Part shown: in pieces, positions 1-7,889 of the stretch
How positions within the stretch are numbered: position 1 is the first letter of the stretch
Layout: each line of letters starts with the position of its first letter
Assembly (NCBI GenBank): GCA_002351535.1
Contig: DEGR01000064.1
Coordinates: forward strand, 134,103-198,102
From: Lachnospira sp. UBA2821
GTDB taxonomy: Bacteria; Bacillota; Clostridia; Lachnospirales; Lachnospiraceae
Direction: 5' to 3'
Length of the DNA: 64,000 bases
Made by a program: the position numbers and the translations under genes
Notes under the pieces: model-generated
Database searches by the model: none
Told to the model about the DNA's origin: nothing
Seen by the model: the letters and a program-made list of their open reading frames with translations, nothing else

Positions 1-932
1 AATGTACCTGTCATAAATACTTTTCTGACAAGTGGTTCTTCATGAAACAAATATACTCCAAATGATAACGGTGCAAAGAAAACAACAGCCTTTTTTATAA
101 CATCACCAAACCGCATTTCTTTAAATATCATTACAAGTGCAATAGCACAAATTAATATTGTAGGTGATGTATAACCAATTATACTATTCTTAAATTTATC
201 AACAGATACAAAATCAAATTTTTGTCCGCACCCTGTCAAAAGCAAATATATTAATAATGTAGCAATCACACATATAATGTAGATGCTCATATATTTTCTC
301 TTATCTACTGAATATGTAATTTCACTCTCACATTTCTTAATACATGCACCTACGATATATAACACCATAAGCCATAAAAAGCTATATCCTATCCGGGTAT
401 ACATTATATCCCTAAGCATAAACAACGGTATTATAGAAAAAATAATAAATATATATATCAGCAATTTTCGGGCTTCTTTCACATCTGTTTTTTCTACCAT
501 CTTATCAAGATAAGGCATAAAAAAATAGAGAAAAAAATATGCAGTAAAATACCAGTATGTGTTATATTTAAGATTAAATATAGATTGCCATAAAGTATCA
601 ATGCTAATTAAATTGGGTCTGAATATACAAAATACTATAGTTGTCGTAACTGTATAAAACAAAACCTGAAAATAAATATAAAACAATTTTGACAATCTGT
701 GACTTGTGCCATACCCTACATATCCTGAAATTATTCCATACACATTTGTTGAGCAGAGTGCTGCTATCTCCATAAACCATGCCACATTATATTTTAGCGA
801 TAATTGTTCTGTTGCATCAAGTATTCCTCCATGTCCAAGAACATGCAATATAGGAATCATAATCATAGAAATAATTCTAAGCATGTCTATCCCATAGTTT
901 CTCCTTGATATATCATCTTTCTTCTCTTCCAT
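1..932 (-). CDS. Acyltransferase family 3 membrane protein, partial
   Basis: This reading frame starts at an ATG at 932 behind GGAAG and runs off the left edge, so its C-terminus is missing. The first residues (RRNYGIDMLRIISMIMIPILHVLGHGG) match the usual entry of acyltransferase-3 integral membrane proteins, where the conserved His lies at the end of the first membrane helix. Several hydrophobic helices follow, with a typical WYFTAYFFLYFFMPYLD segment. The family moves acyl groups onto cell-surface sugars or wall polymers; the substrate here cannot be read from sequence. It lies 19 bases after the HAD gene on the same strand and is probably co-transcribed with it. The family call is firm, the role is not. 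Confidence 0.8.
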   Translation of the reverse strand, partial: MEEKKDDISRRNYGIDMLRIISMIMIPILHVLGHGGILDATEQLSLKYNVAWFMEIAALCSTNVYGIISGYVGYGTSHRLSKLFYIYFQVLFYTVTTTIVFCIFRPNLISIDTLWQSIFNLKYNTYWYFTAYFFLYFFMPYLDKMVEKTDVKEARKLLIYIFIIFSIIPLFMLRDIMYTRIGYSFLWLMVLYIVGACIKKCESEITYSVDKRKYMSIYIICVIATLLIYLLLTGCGQKFDFVSVDKFKNSIIGYTSPTILICAIALVMIFKEMRFGDVIKKAVVFFAPLSFGVYLFHEEPLVRKVFMTGT

Positions 933-951
933 ATTTTTCTTCCTTTATTAA

Positions 952-1734
952 TTATATCAGTCCTAATCTCTTAAGCTCATTTTCAACTCCGTCCTCTTCT
1001 ATCCGCTCCGTCTTATATTTTACATATTCAAATAACTTAGGGTCACTATTTCCCATGGCAACTCCATATTTTACATATGTAAGCATCTCCAGGTCATTGA
1101 AGCTGTCTCCAAATGCATATGTGTCTTCTCTGTCAATTCCGGTATATTTCAAAAAACGCTCTATTCCTACTGCTTTCGAATAAGCTTTTGGGATAAGCTC
1201 CATAAGAATATTATTATGATTTACGAATGTAAAATCATCACAGAATTTGTCATATACACCATTCCAGTTACTGGATTCAGTAAATGCTGCACTTATCTTT
1301 GAAATTCTCATATTTTCAAATTCAATCGGACGTATTCTGTCCCGTATATGATTCTTATATATATTATATATTTTTTCATACTGTCCTTTTGCAGACTGTT
1401 CATCTATATACATATACTCATGACCTTCCGGCACTGGTATAAATCCATTATCATTCATTGATATAATAATGTCTTTCGCAACTTTTTTATCCATCTCACT
1501 AAGATATATCGATTTACCCTTATATTCCGCATATGTTCCACCACCTGCAATTATTCCATCAAATCCTATACCAAGTATTTCATCAAATATCATTGACTTA
1601 GTACGCCCTGTACATATCACCGGTATATGTCCGTTATCCCGCAGCTTTTTTATTGCTCTGTCTGCAGATTTAATCACACCACGTTTAAACTCATATATTG
1701 TTCCATCTATATCAAAAAATACAACTTTGGGCAT
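952..1734 (-). CDS. Cof-type HAD superfamily phosphatase
   Basis: A 260-residue haloacid dehalogenase-like hydrolase of the Cof (class IIB) type. Motif I is FFDIDGT with the nucleophile and acid at Asp8 and Asp10; a motif II Thr is in the ICTGRT segment; a Lys follows in SKAVGIERFL; motif IV is GDSFNDLEML starting near residue 209. The large middle part is the C2 cap. These cytosolic enzymes dephosphorylate sugar phosphates or flavin and PLP-type compounds; the substrate is not predictable. The start is supported by AGGAGGAGAAATAT before the ATG. The acyltransferase follows 19 bases downstream. Confidence 0.88.
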   Translation of the reverse strand: MPKVVFFDIDGTIYEFKRGVIKSADRAIKKLRDNGHIPVICTGRTKSMIFDEILGIGFDGIIAGGGTYAEYKGKSIYLSEMDKKVAKDIIISMNDNGFIPVPEGHEYMYIDEQSAKGQYEKIYNIYKNHIRDRIRPIEFENMRISKISAAFTESSNWNGVYDKFCDDFTFVNHNNILMELIPKAYSKAVGIERFLKYTGIDREDTYAFGDSFNDLEMLTYVKYGVAMGNSDPKLFEYVKYKTERIEEDGVENELKRLGLI

Positions 1735-1890
1735 ATATTTCTCCTCCTGTCATAATTAATGTGTTGCCTGACTTACGAATACTATTTTACACGAAAAATG
1801 TATTTTTTTAAATGTAAATTTTCCCTTTATTTTTCTTACAATTCGTATTACAATATAGTACAGAGGTTATTGACGAAAGGAGTACAATTT

Positions 1891-2259
1891 ATGGCAAAAA
1901 AGTTTGGTAAGATTTTATTATTAGGAGCTGTTGCAGCTTCTGCAGTTGCAGGTGGTGTTGCACTTTTTAACAAGTACAAAGCATCAAGTGATGACTTTGA
2001 TGACGATTTTCTTGATTATGATGACTTTGATGACGAAGATTTTGATGATGACATTGATTCTTTTGATTTAGATGAAGACTATGATGATCTCGATGATGAC
2101 TTCGATGAGAAATTCGCTGCTGCTGAAGAAGAGACTAAGGCTGAGCCTGAAGAAGATGAAGAGGAGTCTCCTGATACAGATACTACAAGTTCTGAAGATG
2201 CTCCTTTAAAATCGAGTTATGTAACACTTCCGGAAGATGATTTTGATATTGAAGATTAA
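1891..2259 (+). CDS. Small Asp/Glu-rich membrane-anchored protein, unknown function
   Basis: A 122-residue protein I do not recognise. The first 30 residues are basic and then hydrophobic (MAKKFGKILLLGAVAASAVAGG), suggesting an uncleaved membrane anchor. Residues 33-75 are almost only Asp, Phe and a few Glu, Leu and Tyr (DDFDDDFLDYDD pattern), followed by a Glu/Thr/Ser tail ending DDFDIED. The DNA repeats GATGACTTTGATGAC-like units. The start is chosen at the ATG preceded by GAAAGGAGT; an upstream in-frame start at 1759 lacks a good site and its extension looks non-coding. The composition would suit a cation-binding or phase-forming tail, but that is speculation. It is the only plus-strand gene in the first 16 kb and ends at a bidirectional terminator. 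Confidence 0.75.
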   Translation: MAKKFGKILLLGAVAASAVAGGVALFNKYKASSDDFDDDFLDYDDFDDEDFDDDIDSFDLDEDYDDLDDDFDEKFAAAEEETKAEPEEDEEESPDTDTTSSEDAPLKSSYVTLPEDDFDIED

Positions 2260-2300
2260 TTCATATCCAATTCAGTTTGTAATATCTTTATAAACAAAAA

Positions 2301-2336
2301 ACAGACGCTTTAACACAAACCTGCTAAAGCGTCTGT
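2301..2336. terminator. Bidirectional intrinsic terminator
   Basis: A perfect 12-bp stem, ACAGACGCTTTA with TAAAGCGTCTGT, separated by 12 bases. It is flanked by A-runs on the left and T-runs on the right, so it reads as a terminator on both strands. It sits between the convergent acidic-protein gene and pheT. Confidence 0.9.
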
Positions 2337-2346
2337 TTTTTATTGC

Positions 2347-4767
2347 CTATGAACGTAAATCAACATCCATCTGTCTCTTGAGATTTTTAAGAATCTTATT
2401 TACAAATCTGTCAACCGATTCTGCTTCAAATGCTTCCTCTTTTGGACAGAATTCTATAGTGAATGCCATACTCTTCTTATCAGCCGGAATCTGTTCTCCT
2501 TCATATATATCAAACAATGTAATTGACTTAACATAATTACATGACTTTTTGATAATGTCTTCTATCTGGCCACATGTGACATCTTTATCCATTACTAATG
2601 CCAGATCTCTCTTTTCCTCTGAATATTTTGGAAGTGGAGTGTACATTGTCTTTCTGTTATACCACTGCGAAAGATATTTAAGGTCAATTTCCATAACGTA
2701 CATAGAACCTCTTACTCCAAGCTCACTCACAATGTCATAAGCAACTTTTCCAAGATATCCTATCTCTGCACCCTCACATTTGATTACTGCTGTCTGGTAT
2801 GGATGAAGGAATGACTTTTCACATGGTTCATATTCAAACTCGAGACATAATGTCTGCGCTACTGTCTGTGCTATTCCCTTTAATGTAAAGAAATCTTCAT
2901 CAGCTCCAAATACACCTACACATAATGTTTCTCTCTCATCGGGATATTCGGTAAGTGGAAGGTCTTTGGCAACAAATATATTTCCTACCTCAAACAGTCT
3001 TCCCTCCATATTACCTTTTTTCATATTTCTTTCCATTGCATGAATCATAGATGCCGCAAGTGTTGTACGCATAAGTGATAACTCTTCATTGATAGGATTC
3101 ATTATTCTTATTGCATGTCTTTCTTTTGCGTCCTCAGGAAGCTTTAACATATCCAGGTCTGAAGGTGAGAAGAATGAATAATGAATACATTCATAAGCTC
3201 CAACACCACAAAGAGCATTTTTAAGTTTTAATTCCTTCTTCTGTTTAAGATTAAGTCCACCCATTGTAACCTTTGCTGCAGGCATAAATGTTGGAACAAC
3301 ATGGTCATATCCATACATACGGATAACTTCCTCTGCAACATCAGGATATGATTCCATATCTTCACGATAAGCAGGTACATGAATAGTAAGTTCATCACCA
3401 TTTATCTCGGGTGCAAATTCAAGTGATTCCATAATTCTCTTAATGTCGTCCTCTGGTACTTCAATTCCAAGAACTCCATTAACTTTCTTAATACTTACTT
3501 TCATCTCCTTAGGCTCGATAGAATTACCTGTATTAACTTCAACTTCTGTAGCCGATACTTTACCACAGCCTAACTCCTCTATAAGATGAAGAGCTCTCTT
3601 CATTGCCATTACTGTTGAATATTCATCAACACCTTTTTCATATCTTGCACTTGCATCTGAACGTTTACCTAACGCTCTCGCCGTCTTTCTTATATTATCT
3701 CTTGCAAACTTTGCTGATTCAAACATTACAGAGACTGTTGTTTCTCTTATCTCAGAATTAAGTCCCCCCATAACTCCTGCTAATGCTACAGATTTAACAC
3801 CATCACATATTACAAGATTATTTGAATTAAGTTCATATTCCTGACCGTCAAGTGTAACTATCTTTTCACCATCATCAGCCCTTCTTACATTTATTTCATT
3901 TCCTTCAAGATATTCACAGTCAAAAGCATGCATAGGCTGTCCGATTTCTTTTAATACATAGTTTGTAATATCTACAACATTTGATATTGCGTCCATTCCT
4001 ACAAGAGCAAGTCTTCTCTTCATCCATAATGGCGATTCACCGATTTTTACGTCATGAACATAATGTGCTATATATCTTGGACACAAATCCTTTGCCTCAA
4101 CCGTCACCTTAAATCCATCTTTTTTAACGTCCGTCATAGTATAATCAAGTGCCGGCATCTTTAACTCTTTATTGAGAACTGCAGCAACTTCCCTTGCTAT
4201 ACCAAGTATACTCTGACAATCCGGTCTGTTAGCCGTAATTGCTATATCAAAAATCCAGTCATCAAGACCAAGAATAGGCTTAACATCTGTTCCTGCTTCT
4301 GCATCATCAGGCAGTACAAGAAGTCCGTTATACTCTGCACCCGGATACATATTTTCAGTAACACCAAGTTCAACTCCTGAGCACAACATTCCGAAAGACT
4401 CATATCCTCTTAATTTACCCTTTTTGATTGTCATAACACCTTCAACAGTCTTATGGTCTCTGGCTGTCGCATATACAGATGCACCTACAAGTGCAAGTGG
4501 ATATTTTCCACCTGCCTTAACATTATCTGCTCCACAACATACCTGAAACTCACCATGTTCACCTGCATCTACTTTACAAAGACTCAAATGTGTATCGGGA
4601 ATACTTTCACATTCTTTTACAAGACCTACAACAACATTGCTGATATCTTTTCCGACTTCTGTTAATTCTTCTACCTCGAAACCACATGAGAATAATTTTT
4701 CTTCAAGTTCATGTGGTGTAATATCTATATCTACATAATCTTTTAACCAGCTCAATGGTACTAACAT
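2347..4767 (-). CDS. pheT: Phenylalanine--tRNA ligase beta subunit
   Basis: An 806-residue beta chain of the alpha2-beta2 phenylalanyl-tRNA synthetase, full length for the bacterial family. It shows the N-terminal MLVPLSWLKDYVDI start, the EMAP/OB-type tRNA-binding domain at about 40-155, the B3/B4 editing region at about 210-380 (ITANRPDCQSILGIARE precedes it), the B5 domain at about 400-475, the pseudo-catalytic core, and the C-terminal ferredoxin-fold anticodon-binding domain from about 710 (PKYSEEKRDLALVMD). The ATG has AGGAGGATATCAAA in front. It follows pheS by 30 bases and shares its T-box leader. Confidence 0.98.
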   Translation of the reverse strand: MLVPLSWLKDYVDIDITPHELEEKLFSCGFEVEELTEVGKDISNVVVGLVKECESIPDTHLSLCKVDAGEHGEFQVCCGADNVKAGGKYPLALVGASVYATARDHKTVEGVMTIKKGKLRGYESFGMLCSGVELGVTENMYPGAEYNGLLVLPDDAEAGTDVKPILGLDDWIFDIAITANRPDCQSILGIAREVAAVLNKELKMPALDYTMTDVKKDGFKVTVEAKDLCPRYIAHYVHDVKIGESPLWMKRRLALVGMDAISNVVDITNYVLKEIGQPMHAFDCEYLEGNEINVRRADDGEKIVTLDGQEYELNSNNLVICDGVKSVALAGVMGGLNSEIRETTVSVMFESAKFARDNIRKTARALGKRSDASARYEKGVDEYSTVMAMKRALHLIEELGCGKVSATEVEVNTGNSIEPKEMKVSIKKVNGVLGIEVPEDDIKRIMESLEFAPEINGDELTIHVPAYREDMESYPDVAEEVIRMYGYDHVVPTFMPAAKVTMGGLNLKQKKELKLKNALCGVGAYECIHYSFFSPSDLDMLKLPEDAKERHAIRIMNPINEELSLMRTTLAASMIHAMERNMKKGNMEGRLFEVGNIFVAKDLPLTEYPDERETLCVGVFGADEDFFTLKGIAQTVAQTLCLEFEYEPCEKSFLHPYQTAVIKCEGAEIGYLGKVAYDIVSELGVRGSMYVMEIDLKYLSQWYNRKTMYTPLPKYSEEKRDLALVMDKDVTCGQIEDIIKKSCNYVKSITLFDIYEGEQIPADKKSMAFTIEFCPKEEAFEAESVDRFVNKILKNLKRQMDVDLRS

Positions 4768-4797
4768 TTTGATATCCTCCTTTAATTACTGCTTTAA

Positions 4798-5823
4798 TTA
4801 ATCATCCAACTGCTTTAATACACGCAAATCTGATTCAAATAATAACTTAATATTATTTATACCGTATTTTAACATTGCCGTACGTTCTATTCCGATTCCA
4901 AATGCAAGACCACTGTATTTTTCTGAATCAATTCCACAGTTTTCCAATACTTTCTTGTTAACAATTCCTGCTCCAAGAATCTCTATCCATCCTGTACCCT
5001 TACAGAACTTACATCCTTTTCCACCACACTCAAAGCAACTACAGTCAACCTCTACCGACGGTTCCGTAAATGGGAAATATGAAGGTCTTAATCTTGTCAC
5101 TGTCCCTTCACCATATATTTTCTGTACAAATACATCAAGCATTCCCTGAAGGTCACAAAGTGTTATATTCTCATCAACAACAAGCCCTTCCATCTGTGTA
5201 AACATTGGCGAATGTGTTGCATCATCATCTGAACGGAATACTTTGCCCGGTGATATAATCTTAATAGGTGGCTTTCTATCCTCCATTACATGAATCTGAC
5301 CTGCTGATGTCTGTGTTCTCAAAAGGAACTCCGGTGACAAATAAAATGTATCCTGCATATCTCTTGCCGGATGGTCCTTAGGTGTATTAAGTGCTGTAAA
5401 GTTATAATAATCGTTCTCTATCTCTGCACCTTCATATACCTCAAATCCCATACTTGAGAATACATCTATAAGCTGGTTTCTCATCTGTGTTATAGGATGA
5501 AGATTACCTGTGTGTATCTCCTTTGCAGGCATTGTAACATCTATTTTCTCTGCTTTATATCTTAATTCTAACTCTTTTGCTTTTATTTTCTCCTCAACTG
5601 ATGCAAATACATTAGTTGCCCATTCCTTTAATTCATTAACACCTTTACCATATGCTGCTCTGTCTTCTTTAGGAATGTTCTTCATTTCCTTCATAAGCTG
5701 TCCTATTTTTCCATTTTTAGAATCAAGAAATGATTTCTTAAACTCATATACTGATTTAGAGTCTGTTAATTTCTTTTCGCCTTCTAAAATACTCTGCTTG
5801 ATTGCTTCTAAAGCTTCATTCAT
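4798..5823 (-). CDS. pheS: Phenylalanine--tRNA ligase alpha subunit
   Basis: A 341-residue class II synthetase alpha chain that charges tRNA-Phe with PheT. The N-terminal coiled coil (residues 1-85) is followed by the catalytic core with HPITQMRNQLIDVFSSMGF, the motif 2 region (SPGKVFRSDDDATHSPMFTQMEGLVVD) and motif 3 (GLAFGIGIERTAMLKYGI). A Cys-rich loop, CSCFECGGKGCKFCKGTGW, sits in the core, as in many Firmicute PheS. The start is set at the internal ATG at 5823, which has GGAGGATTAAA before it; an in-frame GTG at 5862 would add 13 residues but has no ribosome binding site. Confidence 0.97.
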   Translation of the reverse strand: MNEALEAIKQSILEGEKKLTDSKSVYEFKKSFLDSKNGKIGQLMKEMKNIPKEDRAAYGKGVNELKEWATNVFASVEEKIKAKELELRYKAEKIDVTMPAKEIHTGNLHPITQMRNQLIDVFSSMGFEVYEGAEIENDYYNFTALNTPKDHPARDMQDTFYLSPEFLLRTQTSAGQIHVMEDRKPPIKIISPGKVFRSDDDATHSPMFTQMEGLVVDENITLCDLQGMLDVFVQKIYGEGTVTRLRPSYFPFTEPSVEVDCSCFECGGKGCKFCKGTGWIEILGAGIVNKKVLENCGIDSEKYSGLAFGIGIERTAMLKYGINNIKLLFESDLRVLKQLDD

Positions 5824-5918
5824 TTTAATCCTCCATTCTTGCGATGTTTTATCGCTTTTCACTTTGTGCCGGGTGTATTTTCCTGCAAGTATAATATTAC
5901 CTGACAGCCTTATGAAAC

Positions 5919-6216
5919 AAAAAATCCCGGCCGGGATAATATTACTTATCCTGACCGGGACGAATTATATTCGCGGTACCACCCATATTCCTGCTTACGC
6001 AGACTCTCTGTTGCTTAACGCGCATCACGTTATTCCCTACTCATGCATAAAGTCATTAACTGTCTTTTATTTTAAGGAATACAGCTCCGGTGTGAAATTC
6101 GGCCTTTCATTATCTGATATACTCTCAGCCGATGGCATATCTTTCTGTAGATAATTTGTCGATTAGCTTACTGTGCACCTTCATTGCCTTTATTGATTGT
6201 AAATAAATCTGTTGAA
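5919..6216 (-). promoter_or_regulatory. T-box leader (Phe) controlling pheST
   Basis: On the minus strand the leader holds the hallmark T-box sequence GGGTGGTACCGCG (complement of 972-984 in the 5000s, i.e. 5972-5984). It is followed by a hairpin TCCCGG...GGATAA / TTATCC...CCGGGA with a T-run (5919-5960), which acts as the terminator competing with the antiterminator. A TTC triplet at 6094-6096, in the part corresponding to the specifier loop just before ACCGGAGCTG, fits a Phe codon. Uncharged tRNA-Phe would stabilise the antiterminator and allow pheST transcription. The T-box call is certain; the exact specifier assignment is inferred from position and downstream gene. Confidence 0.93.
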
Positions 6217-6245
6217 ATTCTAGCACATATGAATTTTCTTGTCAA
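6217..6245 (-). promoter_or_regulatory. Sigma-A promoter of pheST
   Basis: On the minus strand TTGACA, a 17-base spacer and TAGAAT lie just before the T-box leader. This is close to consensus. Confidence 0.85.
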
Positions 6246-6257
6246 ACATATTTATAA

Positions 6258-6989
6258 TTACTCTTGTATATTTTCATCATAAATACCGGCCATTTTCGTC
6301 ATTGCCCTAGGTATTGCATCTTTTGACGTTCTCCATGGCTCATCCTTATGTCTGTAATCGAACTTGTCAATAAACCAGCTTAAATCCTTTTCCATTCTGT
6401 CCATATTTTCTATATAAATTTTATTTGTAGCCTCAACAAATGTATCAAGCGCATTGCCTGACAGATTAACCGGTGCAAGTTCTAATAACATTCCATAATG
6501 CTTAAGACACAGACCTTTTGAAGTTTTATACTTGCTTCTGAACACTTCATCTTTTTCCCACAGATAATGTATTGTTCTTATATACCTTTTGAATGTTTCA
6601 TTAATTCTGTTACATATAAAGCAGTCATTGTCAACCTGTTTTATATATTCCAATAATGCAGAATTCTTATCCTGCTTTTTAAATAGTCCTGTTTTTTTGC
6701 CACTGCTCTGTTCAATAAGTTTTCTTATATCTTCATTAGTTTTCTTTACATGTGTATGTAATACCAATGCCATTCCGAGCTTATTTCCCTGCTCAAACAC
6801 CTGCATCATATGCTTCTCACAGAATCCGGCTTTATCGGTCATCGCTCTTATGTCATCTTCCATATAGCTTGGACCCATAGTAAATGACACGGCATTCGTC
6901 TCAAGTTCTTTATACATTGCACATACAGGACATTCACATTCCTTTGCAAATGCATCATTAACCGGTATTGTATATAACTGCTCTTTCAT
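6258..6989 (-). CDS. DUF6062 family protein
   Basis: A 243-residue cytosolic protein that resembles the DUF6062 family of anaerobic Firmicutes. It has paired Cys motifs, CECPVCAMY near the N-terminus and CFICNRI in the middle, and two similar halves each with a C...KH pattern (GFCEKHMMQ and GLCLKHYGM), suggesting an internal duplication and metal binding. No catalytic function is known to me. The start is the ATG at 6989, nine bases after AGGAGG; a TTG two codons earlier is less likely. It follows the DUF2225 gene by 36 bases and is likely the last gene of the glnS transcript. Confidence 0.8.
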   Translation of the reverse strand: MKEQLYTIPVNDAFAKECECPVCAMYKELETNAVSFTMGPSYMEDDIRAMTDKAGFCEKHMMQVFEQGNKLGMALVLHTHVKKTNEDIRKLIEQSSGKKTGLFKKQDKNSALLEYIKQVDNDCFICNRINETFKRYIRTIHYLWEKDEVFRSKYKTSKGLCLKHYGMLLELAPVNLSGNALDTFVEATNKIYIENMDRMEKDLSWFIDKFDYRHKDEPWRTSKDAIPRAMTKMAGIYDENIQE

Positions 6990-7025
6990 CCACAAAACCC
7001 TCCTGTTATACTGGTACGGCGAAAT

Positions 7026-7874
7026 TTATTTCTTTAAATCGTGCTTTATTCTGTCTTTAAGTTCTCTCGCTTTATCCTTTATTCTCGTAGAACTCTTAGT
7101 TGAAGTAATAATGTCGCTTATCAGTTTCATCGATACATTGAAATCTTTACATTTTCTTGCTAATTCGACTGTAAGATAAAGAAATGTGAACTCATCCATG
7201 CCACATATCGGAAAATCTTCTGTCTGCATCGCAATCTTAAAGCCCTTATAAGCATTCTGTATATATCCCATCTCCTGCTTGTAAAGCTCCTGTTTTACTT
7301 CTTTTACGTCTTCCATATCTTCCGGAATACTTTCTGACTTTCCACGTATAATCCATGCAGTTTTCAGACATATAAATGCTTTCTCACTGTTTTTCGCCTT
7401 CTTTACCACTGCATTTGCAAGTGCAAGCTGGTATCTGACTAAAGCCTCATCATATGTATATGTTGGTGCGGTTTCATCCACCCCTTTAAACTTCTCAGAG
7501 ATATTCTCTCTTATAAGCTTAAGCTGTGTACTTGTCGATTTATCAAAGTATCTTACAAGTGCTGCATATCCACACTTATTACATACTATACAATCATACT
7601 TTACAGGGTCAACAATACTATACTTTGCTCTCAAATCCGTATCCTGGCTTATAAGCTTATTCTTTCCCGCCCTTATAGCCTTTGCCTTGAATTTATTCTC
7701 ACAACACGGACATGTATATACCTTGTCAAATAATACCTCTTCTTCTGTAACCTCTTTCGGTTTAACAGTATTTTCTCCCGTACTTTCGGCCTTCTTTTCT
7801 TCTTCAAAAAGGTCCATTCCTGCCATATCACCGAGTCCTAGCTGTGATAATCCTGAAAAAATGTCTTTACCCAT
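7026..7874 (-). CDS. DUF2225 domain protein with Cys-rich zinc-ribbon-like region
   Basis: A 282-residue protein with the features of DUF2225 proteins. An acidic N-terminal stretch is followed by YTCPCCENKFKAKAI, then VDPVKYDCIVCNKCGYAAL, which looks like a split four-Cys zinc site. The C-terminal half is helical and repeat-like (KAFICLKTAWIIRG, KMLISDIITS), similar to a TPR-type fold. The start is the ATG at 7874 behind TTGGAGGTATTACTT. It begins 15 bases after glnS and precedes the DUF6062 gene, another Cys-paired protein. Function unknown. Confidence 0.82.
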   Translation of the reverse strand: MGKDIFSGLSQLGLGDMAGMDLFEEEKKAESTGENTVKPKEVTEEEVLFDKVYTCPCCENKFKAKAIRAGKNKLISQDTDLRAKYSIVDPVKYDCIVCNKCGYAALVRYFDKSTSTQLKLIRENISEKFKGVDETAPTYTYDEALVRYQLALANAVVKKAKNSEKAFICLKTAWIIRGKSESIPEDMEDVKEVKQELYKQEMGYIQNAYKGFKIAMQTEDFPICGMDEFTFLYLTVELARKCKDFNVSMKLISDIITSTKSSTRIKDKARELKDRIKHDLKK

Positions 7875-7889
7875 AAGTAATACCTCCAA

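Noticed and set aside
5510..6154. 214-residue plus-strand open frame
   Set aside because: It lies opposite pheS and the T-box leader, has no ribosome binding site, and its translation is low-complexity Ser/Leu/Phe typical of antisense frames in AT-rich DNA.
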